Of a stretch of 64,000 nt of DNA, positions 25,080-33,566 are shown piece by piece. This DNA is from Candidatus Chloroploca asiatica (GTDB taxonomy: Bacteria; Chloroflexota; Chloroflexia; Chloroflexales; Chloroflexaceae): the NCBI RefSeq assembly GCF_002532075.1, contig NZ_LYXE01000066.1, positions 23,053-87,052 of the forward strand, written 5' to 3'. A program made the position numbers and the translations under genes. Position 1 is the stretch's first letter. The number at the start of each line of letters is the position of its first letter. Under the pieces are notes generated by a model. It was not told the origin of the DNA. It ran no database searches and was given only the letters and a program-made list of their open reading frames with translations.

Positions 25080-26204
25080 ATGGAGCCAATCAAAGACTCT
25101 TCAGTTGAATTCAAGATTGATCGACTACCAAAAGATCTGCAGGAACAATTTCGCAGGCTCTATGATGAGACAGGCCCTGATGTTGAATATTTGCGTCCTA
25201 ATGCGGTCTATCAAGGGGATGCACGAGCATTGCTTCCGCGCATTAGGCCAAATAGTGTTGCCCTCAGTATCTGGTCGCCACCGTATTTTGTAGGCAAACA
25301 GTACGAAGCACATCTCACATTTGAAGACTGGCAAGATCTATTGCAATCGGTTATTCAATTGCATTTTTCAATTATTAAGCCCGGTGGCTTTCTGGTGATC
25401 AACATTGCTGATATCTTATGTTTCAAAGATCCTGCCATGCCAAAGATCCAGGCTGATGCGGTGCATCGTAAACGTTCATCAGTCACACGTGAAGCCATTT
25501 TGCAAGCATGGGAAGAGCATCCCAATTTCAATCGTTATCAAATTGCCAAACTGCTTGGGTGCAGTGAGCAAACGATTGATCGCCGTCTGAACGGCAACAA
25601 CATCCGTGGCGGCAAACATGAAACCCAAACGCGAGTCAAGATCGTTGGGGGTTTAGTTGAAGCCTGGGCGTTAGAATCCGGGTTCTTCCCATATGATCGG
25701 CGGATCTGGGTTAAAGATGCAGCGTGGGAAAACTCACGCTGGGCGAGCCTCTCGTACCGATCAGTCGATGAATTTGAGTATATCTATATTTTCTGGAAAC
25801 CAGGCATCACAAGCTATGATCGTCAACGCTTGACGGCTGACGAGTGGAAAAACTGGGGCTCGCGTGGCGTGTGGAGTTTCCCGTCAGTACGGGCAAATTA
25901 TGATCATGAAGCAAAATTCCCTGTTGAGTTGCCAACGCGTGTTATACGTTTGCTCACTGATGCAGATGATCTTGTCCTTGATTGTTTTCTCGGTAGTGGA
26001 ACAACCGCTGTCGCGTGCGTCCGCGAGGGACGCCAATACCTTGGTATTGAATTTGATGAAACCTACGTCCAGCTTGCGCATGATCACATCAGTGCCGAGT
26101 TGAATCGTGAACAACTGCTTATGCCAGTCTCCCCTCAAGAAGAGCAGTATGTTCAACTACATCATCAGCAACTCATTGTGGAGCATGAGCGTGACGCTGA
26201 TTAA
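25080..26204 (+). CDS. Type II DNA methyltransferase, probably N4-cytosine, with inserted HTH
   Basis: 374 residues. Catalytic motif IV is SPPY (66-69), the form usual in N4-cytosine enzymes, and precedes the SAM motif I DCFLGSGTTA (301-310), the beta-class order. Between them, residues 133-180 (REAILQAWEEHPNFNRYQIAKLLGCSEQ... RRL) form a helix-turn-helix-like insert that may act in target recognition. It overlaps the next gene by 20 bp. That gene is an SfiI homologue, so the target is probably related to GGCCNNNNNGGCC, but recognition is inferred. The locus looks richer in A+T than its surroundings, suggesting acquisition. Confidence 0.9.
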   Translation: MEPIKDSSVEFKIDRLPKDLQEQFRRLYDETGPDVEYLRPNAVYQGDARALLPRIRPNSVALSIWSPPYFVGKQYEAHLTFEDWQDLLQSVIQLHFSIIKPGGFLVINIADILCFKDPAMPKIQADAVHRKRSSVTREAILQAWEEHPNFNRYQIAKLLGCSEQTIDRRLNGNNIRGGKHETQTRVKIVGGLVEAWALESGFFPYDRRIWVKDAAWENSRWASLSYRSVDEFEYIYIFWKPGITSYDRQRLTADEWKNWGSRGVWSFPSVRANYDHEAKFPVELPTRVIRLLTDADDLVLDCFLGSGTTAVACVREGRQYLGIEFDETYVQLAHDHISAELNREQLLMPVSPQEEQYVQLHHQQLIVEHERDAD

Positions 26205-26907
26205 TCCATATGATTTGCAAGAGAATCTTGATCGTATTGAGGCCATCGAAAAAGCGTCATTACGCTTGCTTGTCCAGGCCTTGTACGATTATCGGCACGA
26301 GGCATCGATCATCTTTCAAGCTGAAAACGATCAGGTTGCCGATATTGGGGAAGATGTGACCCGTGAAGCCCTTGATCGGCTTGGTATGTCACGCGTCAAC
26401 CAGCGTCTCTTTGGCAAAGTAGACTATAAGCGAGCACGCTATCTGTTTCATCCCGATTTTGCGTTGAAACAAGCACTTTTTGTTGACTCAAAAGCCGAGT
26501 CAGTGAGTGGGGCAGGAACTGCAACGCTTCAGATTTCGCAACTCTCCATGACCGTAAAGCAGATCCGTGCAGGAGCATCGGTTTCAGTTGATGGGAAGTT
26601 ACCTGTCGTCTTGAACTTGAATCAGGAGCACTTTCTTACCACAACAATGTTTGTGAAGTATGCGTACACAGATAACAATGGCACACACCAGCTTGAGAGG
26701 ATCATAGTTGCTGCTGTGCCGAATGGGATGCTTCAGGAGCGCTACAATCCTGATGAGCACAAGACGATCTGGCGGGCAGGTCGCAATGCTCCGACGTTGG
26801 GTGAAGAGTTTCGTGTGCGCCTAAGTTTTCGGTTATTGAAAGACAACGCTCGCTGGCGCGTGCAAACCATTCCTATGGAGCCGCATGCGTATATCTGGGA
26901 TGAGTAG
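26185..26907 (+). CDS. SfiI-family type II restriction endonuclease
   Basis: 240 residues from ATG 26185 (TGGAG upstream), overlapping the methyltransferase end. I recognise the SfiI family from LRLLVQALYDYRHEASIIF, EDVTREALDRLG, LFGKVDYKRARYL, ALFVDSKAES and NGMLQERYNPDEHKT. The PD-(D/E)xK centre is Asp80 ... Asp101-x-Lys103. SfiI itself is a tetramer that must bind two GGCCNNNNNGGCC sites to cut. The overlap keeps endonuclease translation behind the methyltransferase. The coding frame is intact, so the system is probably active. Confidence 0.87.
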   Translation: MSVTLINPYDLQENLDRIEAIEKASLRLLVQALYDYRHEASIIFQAENDQVADIGEDVTREALDRLGMSRVNQRLFGKVDYKRARYLFHPDFALKQALFVDSKAESVSGAGTATLQISQLSMTVKQIRAGASVSVDGKLPVVLNLNQEHFLTTTMFVKYAYTDNNGTHQLERIIVAAVPNGMLQERYNPDEHKTIWRAGRNAPTLGEEFRVRLSFRLLKDNARWRVQTIPMEPHAYIWDE

Positions 26908-27113
26908 CAGGGTTCGTGCGCAGACTATCCTCACTATTGGGAGTTGCTGGTTGCCGCCAAGCCTGCCTATGCACGCTACAAGCGCCGCACCATGCGCCAG
27001 TTCGATAGTAGTTCGGAAATTCACAACTAGACAAGTCACGTAATTCAGCTACTATACGGAAGGATGTTTGCAGATACTAACAAGCAGAGGTAGTCTGTTC
27101 ACCATAGAGGTGT

Positions 27114-27248
27114 ATGATGCTTGCGTGGCTTGATTTGATCCAGGTTGTACTCGCGCTTGGGCTGGGTTGGCTTGGCCTGGTGTTGGTAAAGGTATCGCAT
27201 CTATGGGTAAACGCGACCGTGAGCGGGGGCCGTCGATTGAGCAAGTAG
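27114..27248 (+). CDS. Possible 44-residue membrane microprotein
   Basis: A short frame, MMLAWLDLIQVVLALGLGWL and onward, with one hydrophobic helix, a basic tail and AGAGG at the right distance. It overlaps the start of the ferredoxin gene by 46 bp. No family is recognised. The preceding 26908-27113 holds nothing else that I can identify. The alternative is that this is leader sequence only. Confidence 0.4.
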   Translation: MMLAWLDLIQVVLALGLGWLGLVLVKVSHLWVNATVSGGRRLSK

Positions 27249-27574
27249 CACGCAATGGGCAGCCTTGCATCGCGGTCTGTGGAGGCAAGCATTGTTTGCG
27301 GGCGGGGGGCGGGATGATCCAGCAGGCTGCCGAGGCAGCCGTGCAGGAAGCAGGTCTTACCCAGGCCGTCACGGTAGTGCAGACACGCTGCCAGGACTTT
27401 TGTGATGATGGCCCGGTACTGACCCTGGTGCCGGGGATGTATCCCTACTTGCGCCTCTGTCCGGTCTCGACCCGCCAGATTGTACTTGAGCATGTGCGTG
27501 ATGGGCGTCCGGTGTTAGAGAAACTCCATCGGCGGATGCGCAAACGCCTAGCGCGGAAGCTTGATCTTGATTAA
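27203..27574 (+). CDS. Thioredoxin-like [2Fe-2S] ferredoxin domain protein
   Basis: 123 residues from ATG 27203. The ligand pattern is C-x4-C in CIAVCGGKHCLRAGG and C-x3-C in TRCQDFCDDGP, followed by YPYLRLCPVSTRQIVLEHV, which matches the thioredoxin-like ferredoxin family (NuoE C-terminal-like). These carry one [2Fe-2S] cluster and donate electrons. Tail residues 105-123 are strongly basic. No redox partner is adjacent. Confidence 0.8.
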   Translation: MGKRDRERGPSIEQVARNGQPCIAVCGGKHCLRAGGGMIQQAAEAAVQEAGLTQAVTVVQTRCQDFCDDGPVLTLVPGMYPYLRLCPVSTRQIVLEHVRDGRPVLEKLHRRMRKRLARKLDLD

Positions 27575-27613
27575 TGTGATCGTGCTGGAATAGCACCTTA
27601 GAGTACCCATACT

Positions 27614-28021
27614 ATGGAAACGCAGAGCATCACCCTGGCCCGTGCCACGCCTGGACGTTTGATTACCGCTAATCTTGATGGAAGTCTGAACCTTGTCTGG
27701 GATGAGGCGACGATACGCATTGCGCTCTATGATCTTGGGCACCTGGCGATGCTGCTCGATGAATGGTGCGCCGAAGAAGAGCCGGGTTTCCTCCGCTGTG
27801 GCTACTACCAACTGATGCAGAGCCCCGACGGCGGTATTCAACTCTGGCTCAATAAAAGCGGGCTCTGCTTGAGTCGGGATGATCTCCAGATCTTGACTGG
27901 CTTGATCCGCACCGCCGAGGCATTGCTCGAAGCACCGATCCCAACGCAACCAACCCTGCCGTTTGGACCGGGGTATCACCGGCTCGCGGCCCCCGCCCGC
28001 AACCGTCAGTGGGCGAATTAA
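27614..28021 (+). CDS. Uncharacterised 135-residue protein
   Basis: I do not recognise a family. The protein is soluble, mixed alpha/beta, with TLARATPGRLITANLDGSLNLVWD at the N-terminus and a run SGLCLSRDDLQILTGLIRTAEALL near the C-terminus. It lies 39 bp after the ferredoxin gene and its stop codon is the first base of a 26-bp-stem terminator, so it ends a transcription unit. Confidence 0.6.
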   Translation: METQSITLARATPGRLITANLDGSLNLVWDEATIRIALYDLGHLAMLLDEWCAEEEPGFLRCGYYQLMQSPDGGIQLWLNKSGLCLSRDDLQILTGLIRTAEALLEAPIPTQPTLPFGPGYHRLAAPARNRQWAN

Positions 28022-28113
28022 GGCTTGTGCTGGCGTAAACGGCCAGCACAACTGGCCGTTTACGCCAGCACAAGCCTAGGTTTTTAGGAAGACGGCCAGC
28101 TGTGCTGGCCGTC
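28021..28113. terminator. Two tandem terminators (26-bp and 10-bp stems)
   Basis: Arms 28021-28046 and 28052-28077 form a perfect 26-bp stem containing GGCCAG/CTGGCC. Fourteen bases later GACGGCCAGC-tgt-GCTGGCCGTC (28091-28113) is followed by TTTTGTT. Together they insulate the sulfur operon from upstream transcription. Confidence 0.9.
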
Positions 28114-28261
28114 TTTTGTTGCGCAACCATATCTGTGCATAATCTGTGCATATCCTTACGAAACTCTTACGATTCCCTCGTGTTCGTCTTACGTTGGCAG
28201 GGTAGACTACACCCATAAGAGATTTGTGCTGACGTGCACGAAGAATAAAAGGAGTTTTGCA

Positions 28262-29440
28262 ATGACCCTGATTGAAGGCCAGACTGGCATCGCTGAATTT
28301 ACTGCCAACGAGTTGTATGCCCGCATCCTTGACAACGAGGCGATCTTTATCCTCGATGTCCGCAACGAGGACGAGTTCAAGCGGAGCCCGATTGAGGGGC
28401 AGAGCAACCTGACCGCCGTCAATATTCCCTACTTCGAATTCCTTGAGGACGAAGATGGGTCAGTGGCGCGGGTGCCAGCCGACCGTGAGATTATGGTCGT
28501 TTGTGCCAAAGAGGGTTCGTCGCAGTATGTGGCCGAGTTGCTGGCCGGGCATGGGTACAACGCACGCTACCTGCAGGGTGGTTTCACCAGCTGGGGCAAC
28601 TTCTACGATGTGCGTGACGTGGTCAACGCCGCCTGGGGCCGGATCGTGCAGATTGCCCGCCCTGCCCGTGGCGACCTGAGCTTCGCGGTGATCAGCGACG
28701 GCAAGATGGCGCTGATTGACCCGATGCGCCACACCGAGGTCTACCTCAACCTGGCAGCCGAGGCTGGCGCGACGATGACGCACCTACTCGACACGCACGT
28801 TCACGCCGATCACATCAGTGGCGGCCCGGCGCTGGCGACGATCACTGGCGCAACCTATTATGTCCACGCGTACGATGCCATTCACCCGATTGATATGCTG
28901 CCCGCAACGATTGCCTACACCTCACTTGAGGATGGTCAGCAATTCCAGGTTGGGCAGACGACCATCACCGTTGCCTGGTTCCCGGGCCACACGCTTGGGC
29001 AGGTCAACTACCGGGTCGATACGCCCGATGGGCGCAGCGCGCTCTTTACCGGCGATGGCATCTTCCTGCGCTCGTTCGGTCGGCCTGACCTGGGTGGCAA
29101 GGGCGAAGCCTGGACACCAATCCTGTACCGGAGCCTGACCGAGCGTTTGCCGAAAATCGTGAATGATGATACCCTCATCCTGCCGGCGCACTTTAGCACA
29201 CTTGACGAAGGCACTGCCGAAGGCATCTTCGCCGCACCATACAGCGAAGTCCGTGCCCACAACGATGCCCTGCAGCCACGCAGCGAAGAGGAATTCACGG
29301 CCTATGTGCTGAGTCACCTGCCGGTCTTCCCGCCCGAGTATGTTGAGATCAAGCGGGTCAACATTGGTCTGGTTGAAGCATGTGACGGCAAGGCGAACGA
29401 ACTGGAGCTTGGGAAGAATATTTGTGCCCTGGCAGGCTAA
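28262..29440 (+). CDS. Rhodanese - persulfide dioxygenase-like MBL-fold fusion
   Basis: 392 residues from ATG 28262. An N-terminal rhodanese domain (FILDVRNEDEF, Cys81 in VVCAKEGSS) is joined to a metallo-beta-lactamase domain with H-x-H-x-D-H at 179-184 (THVHADHISGG), FPGHTLGQVNYRV and LFTGDGIFLRSFGRPDLGG, the ETHE1/Blh persulfide dioxygenase pattern. Such fusions oxidise glutathione- or low-molecular-weight persulfides to sulfite and use the rhodanese domain for sulfur transfer. It is the first gene of a six-gene sulfane-sulfur cluster. Confidence 0.92.
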   Translation: MTLIEGQTGIAEFTANELYARILDNEAIFILDVRNEDEFKRSPIEGQSNLTAVNIPYFEFLEDEDGSVARVPADREIMVVCAKEGSSQYVAELLAGHGYNARYLQGGFTSWGNFYDVRDVVNAAWGRIVQIARPARGDLSFAVISDGKMALIDPMRHTEVYLNLAAEAGATMTHLLDTHVHADHISGGPALATITGATYYVHAYDAIHPIDMLPATIAYTSLEDGQQFQVGQTTITVAWFPGHTLGQVNYRVDTPDGRSALFTGDGIFLRSFGRPDLGGKGEAWTPILYRSLTERLPKIVNDDTLILPAHFSTLDEGTAEGIFAAPYSEVRAHNDALQPRSEEEFTAYVLSHLPVFPPEYVEIKRVNIGLVEACDGKANELELGKNICALAG

Positions 29441-29465
29441 GCCCAAGACCTTGCAACGAGGACGG

Positions 29466-29494
29466 TTTTTTGACGCAAAGGCGCAGAGGCGCCA
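29466..29494. repeat. Dispersed repeat GACGCAAAGGCGCA, copy 1
   Basis: TTTTTGACGCAAAGGCGCAGAGGCGCC lies between the dioxygenase and tusA genes. A second copy (TTTTGACGCAAAGGCGCAAAGGCGC) is at 45517-45543 upstream of the molybdenum hydroxylase gene. Not coding. Confidence 0.65.
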
Positions 29495-29535
29495 AGGTTT
29501 AATATCTCTCGATATATCGATAAGGAGTCAATCTC

Positions 29536-29787
29536 ATGGCGAATAGTTTTGATCAGACGCTGGATGTGAAGGGGGCCAAGTGCCCGATGCCGTTGGTAAA
29601 GAGCCGCAAGGCCATTGCGGATCTGACGGTCGGCCAGGTGCTCAAGGTGGTCGCGACGGATCGTGGTTCGGTTGCCGACTTCCAGGGTTGGGCCAAGACG
29701 GCCAAGAATGTTGAACTGGTAGCCCAGGAGACAGAGCAAGAGGGCGGGCAGGATCTCTACGTTCACTACCTGAAGCGTACGTCCTAA
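29536..29787 (+). CDS. tusA: TusA-family sulfur carrier
   Basis: 83 residues, the usual size. The sulfur-carrying Cys16 lies in the invariant CPMPL motif, followed by LVKSRKAIADLTVGQVLKVVATDRGS. TusA proteins accept persulfide sulfur from rhodaneses and hand it to DsrE-type partners or to tRNA thiolation; the neighbours rhodanese and DsrE2 suggest the first path. AAGGAGT lies before the ATG. Confidence 0.93.
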   Translation: MANSFDQTLDVKGAKCPMPLVKSRKAIADLTVGQVLKVVATDRGSVADFQGWAKTAKNVELVAQETEQEGGQDLYVHYLKRTS

Positions 29788-29801
29788 GACGGTGATGCGA
29801 C

Positions 29802-29850
29802 GGGAGCGAGGGCGGGACGCCCTCACTCCCGGGAATGCCGGAAAACGTTG
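29802..29850. repeat. Dispersed palindromic repeat (GAGGGCG family), copy 2
   Basis: A hairpin (GGGAGcGAGGGCG with CGCCCTCaCTCCC) and a tail GGGAATGCCGGAAAA, between tusA and the DsrE2 gene. It is related to the repeat at 1744-1800. Confidence 0.6.
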
Positions 29851-29900
29851 TTCACAGACTATATCAATAGCGACACATAGCTTAAGGGAGTATCAAGACA

Positions 29901-30476
29901 ATGACCATTGAGATGAGTGAGACCTTTGACACCCAAACGTTGCTTGAGCGGATCAATGCCCTGGAGAGCCGGGTGAATGAACTGGAGGCTCACCCCGCGC
30001 AGGGGATCGAGGATCGGGTGGCAATGGTGGTCTTCTCGGGTGAACTGGACAAGGCGATTGCCGCGTTCATCATTGCGACCGGGGCGGCTTCGATGGGGCT
30101 CGAGGTGAGCATGTTCTTCACCTTCTGGGGGCTCAACGCCGTCAAGAAGCAGAAGATCTTCACCGGCAAGGATCTGCTCGAGCAGGGCTTTACCGCGATG
30201 CTGCCAGGCAAACTTGGTGAGACCGGCCTGTCGCAGATGAACTTCTTTGGTGCCGGTGCGCAGATTATCCGTGGCCTGATGCGCAAGCACGATGTCTCAT
30301 CGCCCGAAGAACTCTTTGGTCTGGCGCAAGAACTCGGGGTGCGCATGGTCGTCTGTGATATGTCCCGTGAACTGCTGGGCGTGAGGGATGCCGAACTGGT
30401 TGATGGTCTGGAGACCGGTGGGGTCGCGACCTTCCTCGGCGATGCCGCCCGTGCGAAAGTGACGTTGTTTATCTAG
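29901..30476 (+). CDS. DsrE2-type sulfurtransferase-like protein
   Basis: 191 residues. A short N-terminal coiled coil (LLERINALESRVNELEAH) is followed by the DsrE/DsrF/DrsH-like domain (DRVAMVVFSGELDKAIAAF, GLEVSMFFTFWGLNAV) and the single Cys152 in MVVCDMSRELLG, the expected sulfur acceptor. DsrE2 proteins occur with TusA and rhodaneses in sulfur oxidisers and shuttle sulfane sulfur. No transmembrane helix is evident, although part of the core is hydrophobic. Confidence 0.88.
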   Translation: MTIEMSETFDTQTLLERINALESRVNELEAHPAQGIEDRVAMVVFSGELDKAIAAFIIATGAASMGLEVSMFFTFWGLNAVKKQKIFTGKDLLEQGFTAMLPGKLGETGLSQMNFFGAGAQIIRGLMRKHDVSSPEELFGLAQELGVRMVVCDMSRELLGVRDAELVDGLETGGVATFLGDAARAKVTLFI

Positions 30477-30498
30477 GGGAATCCCCCTCACCCCCCTG

Positions 30499-30527
30499 CC
30501 CCCCTCTCCCCCAAGGGGAGAGGGGGG
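30499..30527. repeat. C/G-rich hairpin after DsrE2 gene
   Basis: CCCCTCTCCCC pairs with GGGGAGAGGGG across a 3-base loop, preceded by a C-rich run. It is a common type of intergenic repeat and a possible attenuator inside the sulfur operon. It is also the target region of the adjacent mobile element. Confidence 0.6.
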
Positions 30528-30533
30528 AGGTAG

Positions 30534-30719
30534 TAGGGCGATTGCATCATACGAAATCGGAGACAACGGGGCACCCGCAAGGGGTGCCCGTACCGGGGCG
30601 GGGCACCCGCAAGGGGTGCCCGTACCGGGGCGGGGCCGCATCCGGTGTAGGGGCACCCCTTGCGGGTGCCCCTGCGGGGGCCTTGGCAGGGTGCCTACAC
30701 GGAAGATGCAATCGCCCTA
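30534..30719. mobile_element. Non-autonomous element (MITE-like), copy 1, 186 bp
   Basis: Ends TAGGGCGATTGCATC and GATGCAATCGCCCTA are exact inverted repeats. Flanking decamers GGGGAGGTAG (30524-30533) and GGGGAGGTGG (30720-30729) match at 9 of 10 positions, as a target duplication would. The interior contains two tandem copies of a GCACCCGCAAGGGGTGCCCG hairpin unit and an inverted third copy; it encodes no transposase. It sits inside the sulfur operon, between the DsrE2 and rhodanese genes. A second copy in the opposite orientation is at 63269-63522. Confidence 0.8.
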
Positions 30720-30809
30720 GGGGAGGTGGTGACGGCAAGGGTGGCTCAGGCTAGCTGGGCAAATGAAGAGCGTTTGAAGAACTTGAAAGCAAAGAAAGAA
30801 GGTCATCAT

Positions 30810-31172
30810 ATGTTGCGTAATCTTTTTCAGGGTGGTTCGCGAAGTGCGACAGGGCCAGCTACGATTGATGTAAAAACGTTGAAGCAGCGCCTTGATCAGG
30901 GTGAAAACCTCTTGCTGGTAGATGTTCGTTCGGGTGAAGAGTACACCTACGACGGGCGCATCGCAGGGTCGCGGTTGCTCCCACTACCGATGTTGGCCAA
31001 CCGCATTGAGGAGTTGCCGCAAGACCAGCCAATTATCTGCGTCTGTCGTTCGGGCAACCGCAGTGGAGTCGCCTGTGAGCAACTGTCACGCAAAGGCTTC
31101 ACGAATGTGACGAACCTGAGCGGTGGGATGATGGCGTGGGCGCGCGCTGGTTTTCCGATGGATCGCGGCTAG
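30810..31172 (+). CDS. Single-domain rhodanese
   Basis: 120 residues from ATG 30810 (AGAAGG upstream); the frame extends upstream into the mobile element but that part is not conserved. TIDVKTLKQRLDQGENLLLVDVRSGEEY, Cys79 in CVCRSGNRSG and GGMMAWARAGFP define the rhodanese fold. It transfers sulfane sulfur, here presumably among TusA, DsrE2 and the dioxygenase. The mobile element upstream could have separated it from the operon promoter. Confidence 0.92.
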   Translation: MLRNLFQGGSRSATGPATIDVKTLKQRLDQGENLLLVDVRSGEEYTYDGRIAGSRLLPLPMLANRIEELPQDQPIICVCRSGNRSGVACEQLSRKGFTNVTNLSGGMMAWARAGFPMDRG

Positions 31173-31191
31173 GATATAAGGAGCTTAGAGA

Positions 31192-31695
31192 ATGGCAACG
31201 AATGAACTTCCCTGTGGCAATTTGCAGGCACAGACCGAGGGTGCCACCTTGCGGAGCTATGCCGTGACCCCTGATGTGCTGCTGGCTTCGCAGCCACAGA
31301 TCGAGGACTGGGCCAAATTGGTTGAGCAGGGCTATCGTACGGTGATCAATTTGCGCAGCGACCCCGAGCGCGCTGCCGAACAGGCCCGCAATGCCGAGGC
31401 AGCGGGACTGCGTTATTTTCACGCACCCTGGCCGGCCTATGAGCTTGAGGCCGAGCACGTCGAAGAACTGGCTGATCTGGTAGAGAACCCCGACACTGGG
31501 CGCCTTGTTTTCCACTGTCGCAGCGCCACCCGCGTTGGCCTGATGTGGATGCTCTATCGCCAGCAGCATCACGGCTGGACCCGCGAGCAGGCCGAGGCTG
31601 AATTGCGGGCGGCAGGGTATGACGATGACTCGATGGAGACCTTTGGCTTCTGTGCCGATGATTATATGGATCGCGTCGCCGAAGCGACCAAATAG
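31192..31695 (+). CDS. DUF442 (Blh-associated) phosphatase-like protein
   Basis: 167 residues. The LASQPQIEDWAKLVEQGYRTVINLRSDPE opening and the active loop HCRSATRVG (Cys109, Arg114) are those of DUF442, a cysteine-phosphatase/rhodanese-like fold regularly fused to or encoded next to Blh-type persulfide dioxygenases. The usual Gly of the CRSGTR loop is Ala here. The role in sulfur metabolism is inferred from gene association. It starts 19 bp after the rhodanese. Confidence 0.85.
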   Translation: MATNELPCGNLQAQTEGATLRSYAVTPDVLLASQPQIEDWAKLVEQGYRTVINLRSDPERAAEQARNAEAAGLRYFHAPWPAYELEAEHVEELADLVENPDTGRLVFHCRSATRVGLMWMLYRQQHHGWTREQAEAELRAAGYDDDSMETFGFCADDYMDRVAEATK

Positions 31696-31709
31696 GGCAG
31701 GGATTTCTC

Positions 31710-33476
31710 ATGGCATCATCACCGTCGCTTGCGGGTCGAGCGGCATCGGCGGCTCAGGCCAAAGGTCTGGGCCGTTACTTTCCCTTCACCCGCTGGCTCT
31801 TCAACTATCGTCGGGAAGATCTGCCGAGTGATCTGGTCGCCGGGATTGTGACGGCCATCATGCTCATTCCTCAGAGCATGGCCTATGCCCAACTCGCCGG
31901 ATTGCCCCCGCAGATCGGATTGTACGCCTCGGTTGTGCCGTTGATCATCTATGCGCTGCTCGGAACCTCGGGGCAACTCTCGGTGGGGCCCGTCGCGATC
32001 ACCTCGCTCTTGGTCTTTAGCGGGGTCAGTACGCTCGCCGATCCGGGAAGTGCGCGCTATATCCAGTTGGTGCTCTTGCTGGCCTTGATGGTTGGTGTAG
32101 TCAAATTGCTCCTTGGGCTCTTTCGTATGGGTGTGATTCTTAACTTTATTTCGCACCCGGTCTTAGCTGCGTTTACGACTGCTTCGGCATTAATTATTGC
32201 AGCCGGGCAACTAAAATATATTCTGGGATACCCAATTGCTGGCCCCCATATTTATGATATTTTGTATAATGCTATTGTCGGCCTTGGCATGACGAATCCG
32301 GTCACGCTAACGATCGGAGGAGCCAGTATTGCAATGCTGCTCTTCTTCCGCAAGAAGCTGCGGCCGATCTTGCAAAAAGCGGGGTTGAATCCGCTTGCCG
32401 TGACGCTGATCGTGAGTGGTGCGCCGCTGGTGACGGTTTTGCTTGGCTCGATTGTCACCTGGGCCTTGCGGCTCGATCTAACAGCCGGGGTAGCGGTCGT
32501 CGGCAGCATTCCGGCTGGTCTCTCACCACTGAGTTGGCCTTCACCAAATGTGGCTGATGCCCAGGCGTTGATGCCCGCGGCAGCGGCAATTATCCTGGTG
32601 AGCGTCGTTGAGTCGATCGCCGTTGCCAAAGCGCTGGCGAGCAAGCGCCGTGCGGTGATTGATCCCAACCAGGAACTGGTCGCGCTTGGTGCCGCGAATA
32701 TTGCGGCTGGCCTCTTCAGCGGGTATCCGGTCACCGGTGGTTTCGCGCGCTCGGTGGTCAACTATCAGGCCGGTGCGATCACCGGACTGGCGTCGCTGGT
32801 GACGGCGGGTGGCATTGCGTTGATCCTGCTCTTTTTTACCCCGCTCTTCTACTTCTTGCCGCAGGCAGTGCTGGCGGCGACCGTCATTGTGGCCGTCTTT
32901 GGGCTGGTCGATCTGAAAGAGCCGGCGCACATTGCGCAGGCCAACCGGAGCGATGCAGCGACGTGGGGCATCACGTTTGCAGCGGTGCTTTTGCTGGGCA
33001 TTGAAGCAGGGATCTTTGTTGGGGTCGGCGTCTCGCTGGCACTCTACCTCTGGCGCACCAGCCGCCCACACATCGCCGTCGTTGGACAGATCGGCGAGAG
33101 TGAAGTCTACCGCAACATCTTGCGCTACGACGTCAAAACCTGGCCGCACGTCGTCGCCGTCCGAGTCGACGAAAGCCTCTATTTCGCGAACACGCGCTAT
33201 CTCGAAGACGAACTGCTGCGCATTGTCGCGGAACGACCCGAGGTGAAACACCTGGTCTTGATTGGTTCGGCGATCAACTTCATCGACTCGAGCGCGTTGC
33301 ACACGCTTGAAGCGCTGATCCAGAGCCTGCGCGACGCTGGGGTGCAACTACACCTCGCCGAAATCAAAGGCCCCGTCATGGACGGCCTGAAACGGGCGCA
33401 CTTTGTTGACAAACTCGGCACCGAGCATATTCATCTGACCACGCATCAGGCGATGCGAACGCTAGGCTGTGCGTAA
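31710..33476 (+). CDS. SulP-family sulfate/anion transporter
   Basis: 588 residues. N-terminal signature DLVAGIVTAIMLIPQSMAYAQLAGLPPQIGLYAS, then SVGPVAITSLLV, SGYPVTGGFARSVVN and a C-terminal STAS domain (VVAVRVDESLYFANTRYLED, FIDSSALHTLEALIQSL). Being last in the sulfide/persulfide oxidation cluster, export of sulfite or sulfate, or sulfate exchange, is plausible. Only distantly similar to the SulP at 11636, which has a different N-terminus and a Cys/His tail. The operon ends at a strong terminator. Confidence 0.92.
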   Translation: MASSPSLAGRAASAAQAKGLGRYFPFTRWLFNYRREDLPSDLVAGIVTAIMLIPQSMAYAQLAGLPPQIGLYASVVPLIIYALLGTSGQLSVGPVAITSLLVFSGVSTLADPGSARYIQLVLLLALMVGVVKLLLGLFRMGVILNFISHPVLAAFTTASALIIAAGQLKYILGYPIAGPHIYDILYNAIVGLGMTNPVTLTIGGASIAMLLFFRKKLRPILQKAGLNPLAVTLIVSGAPLVTVLLGSIVTWALRLDLTAGVAVVGSIPAGLSPLSWPSPNVADAQALMPAAAAIILVSVVESIAVAKALASKRRAVIDPNQELVALGAANIAAGLFSGYPVTGGFARSVVNYQAGAITGLASLVTAGGIALILLFFTPLFYFLPQAVLAATVIVAVFGLVDLKEPAHIAQANRSDAATWGITFAAVLLLGIEAGIFVGVGVSLALYLWRTSRPHIAVVGQIGESEVYRNILRYDVKTWPHVVAVRVDESLYFANTRYLEDELLRIVAERPEVKHLVLIGSAINFIDSSALHTLEALIQSLRDAGVQLHLAEIKGPVMDGLKRAHFVDKLGTEHIHLTTHQAMRTLGCA

Positions 33477-33483
33477 ACATATT

Positions 33484-33528
33484 TTGCTCACCAAAAAAGC
33501 CGGCTTAGCCGGCTTTTTTGGTGAGCAA
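33484..33528. terminator. Terminator of the sulfur operon, 21-bp perfect stem
   Basis: Arms 33484-33504 and 33508-33528, core AAAAAAGCCGGC-tta-GCCGGCTTTTTT. Confidence 0.9.
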
Positions 33529-33566
33529 AGAAAAGGAATGTTCTTCATCCAATAAGCCGTAGAACC

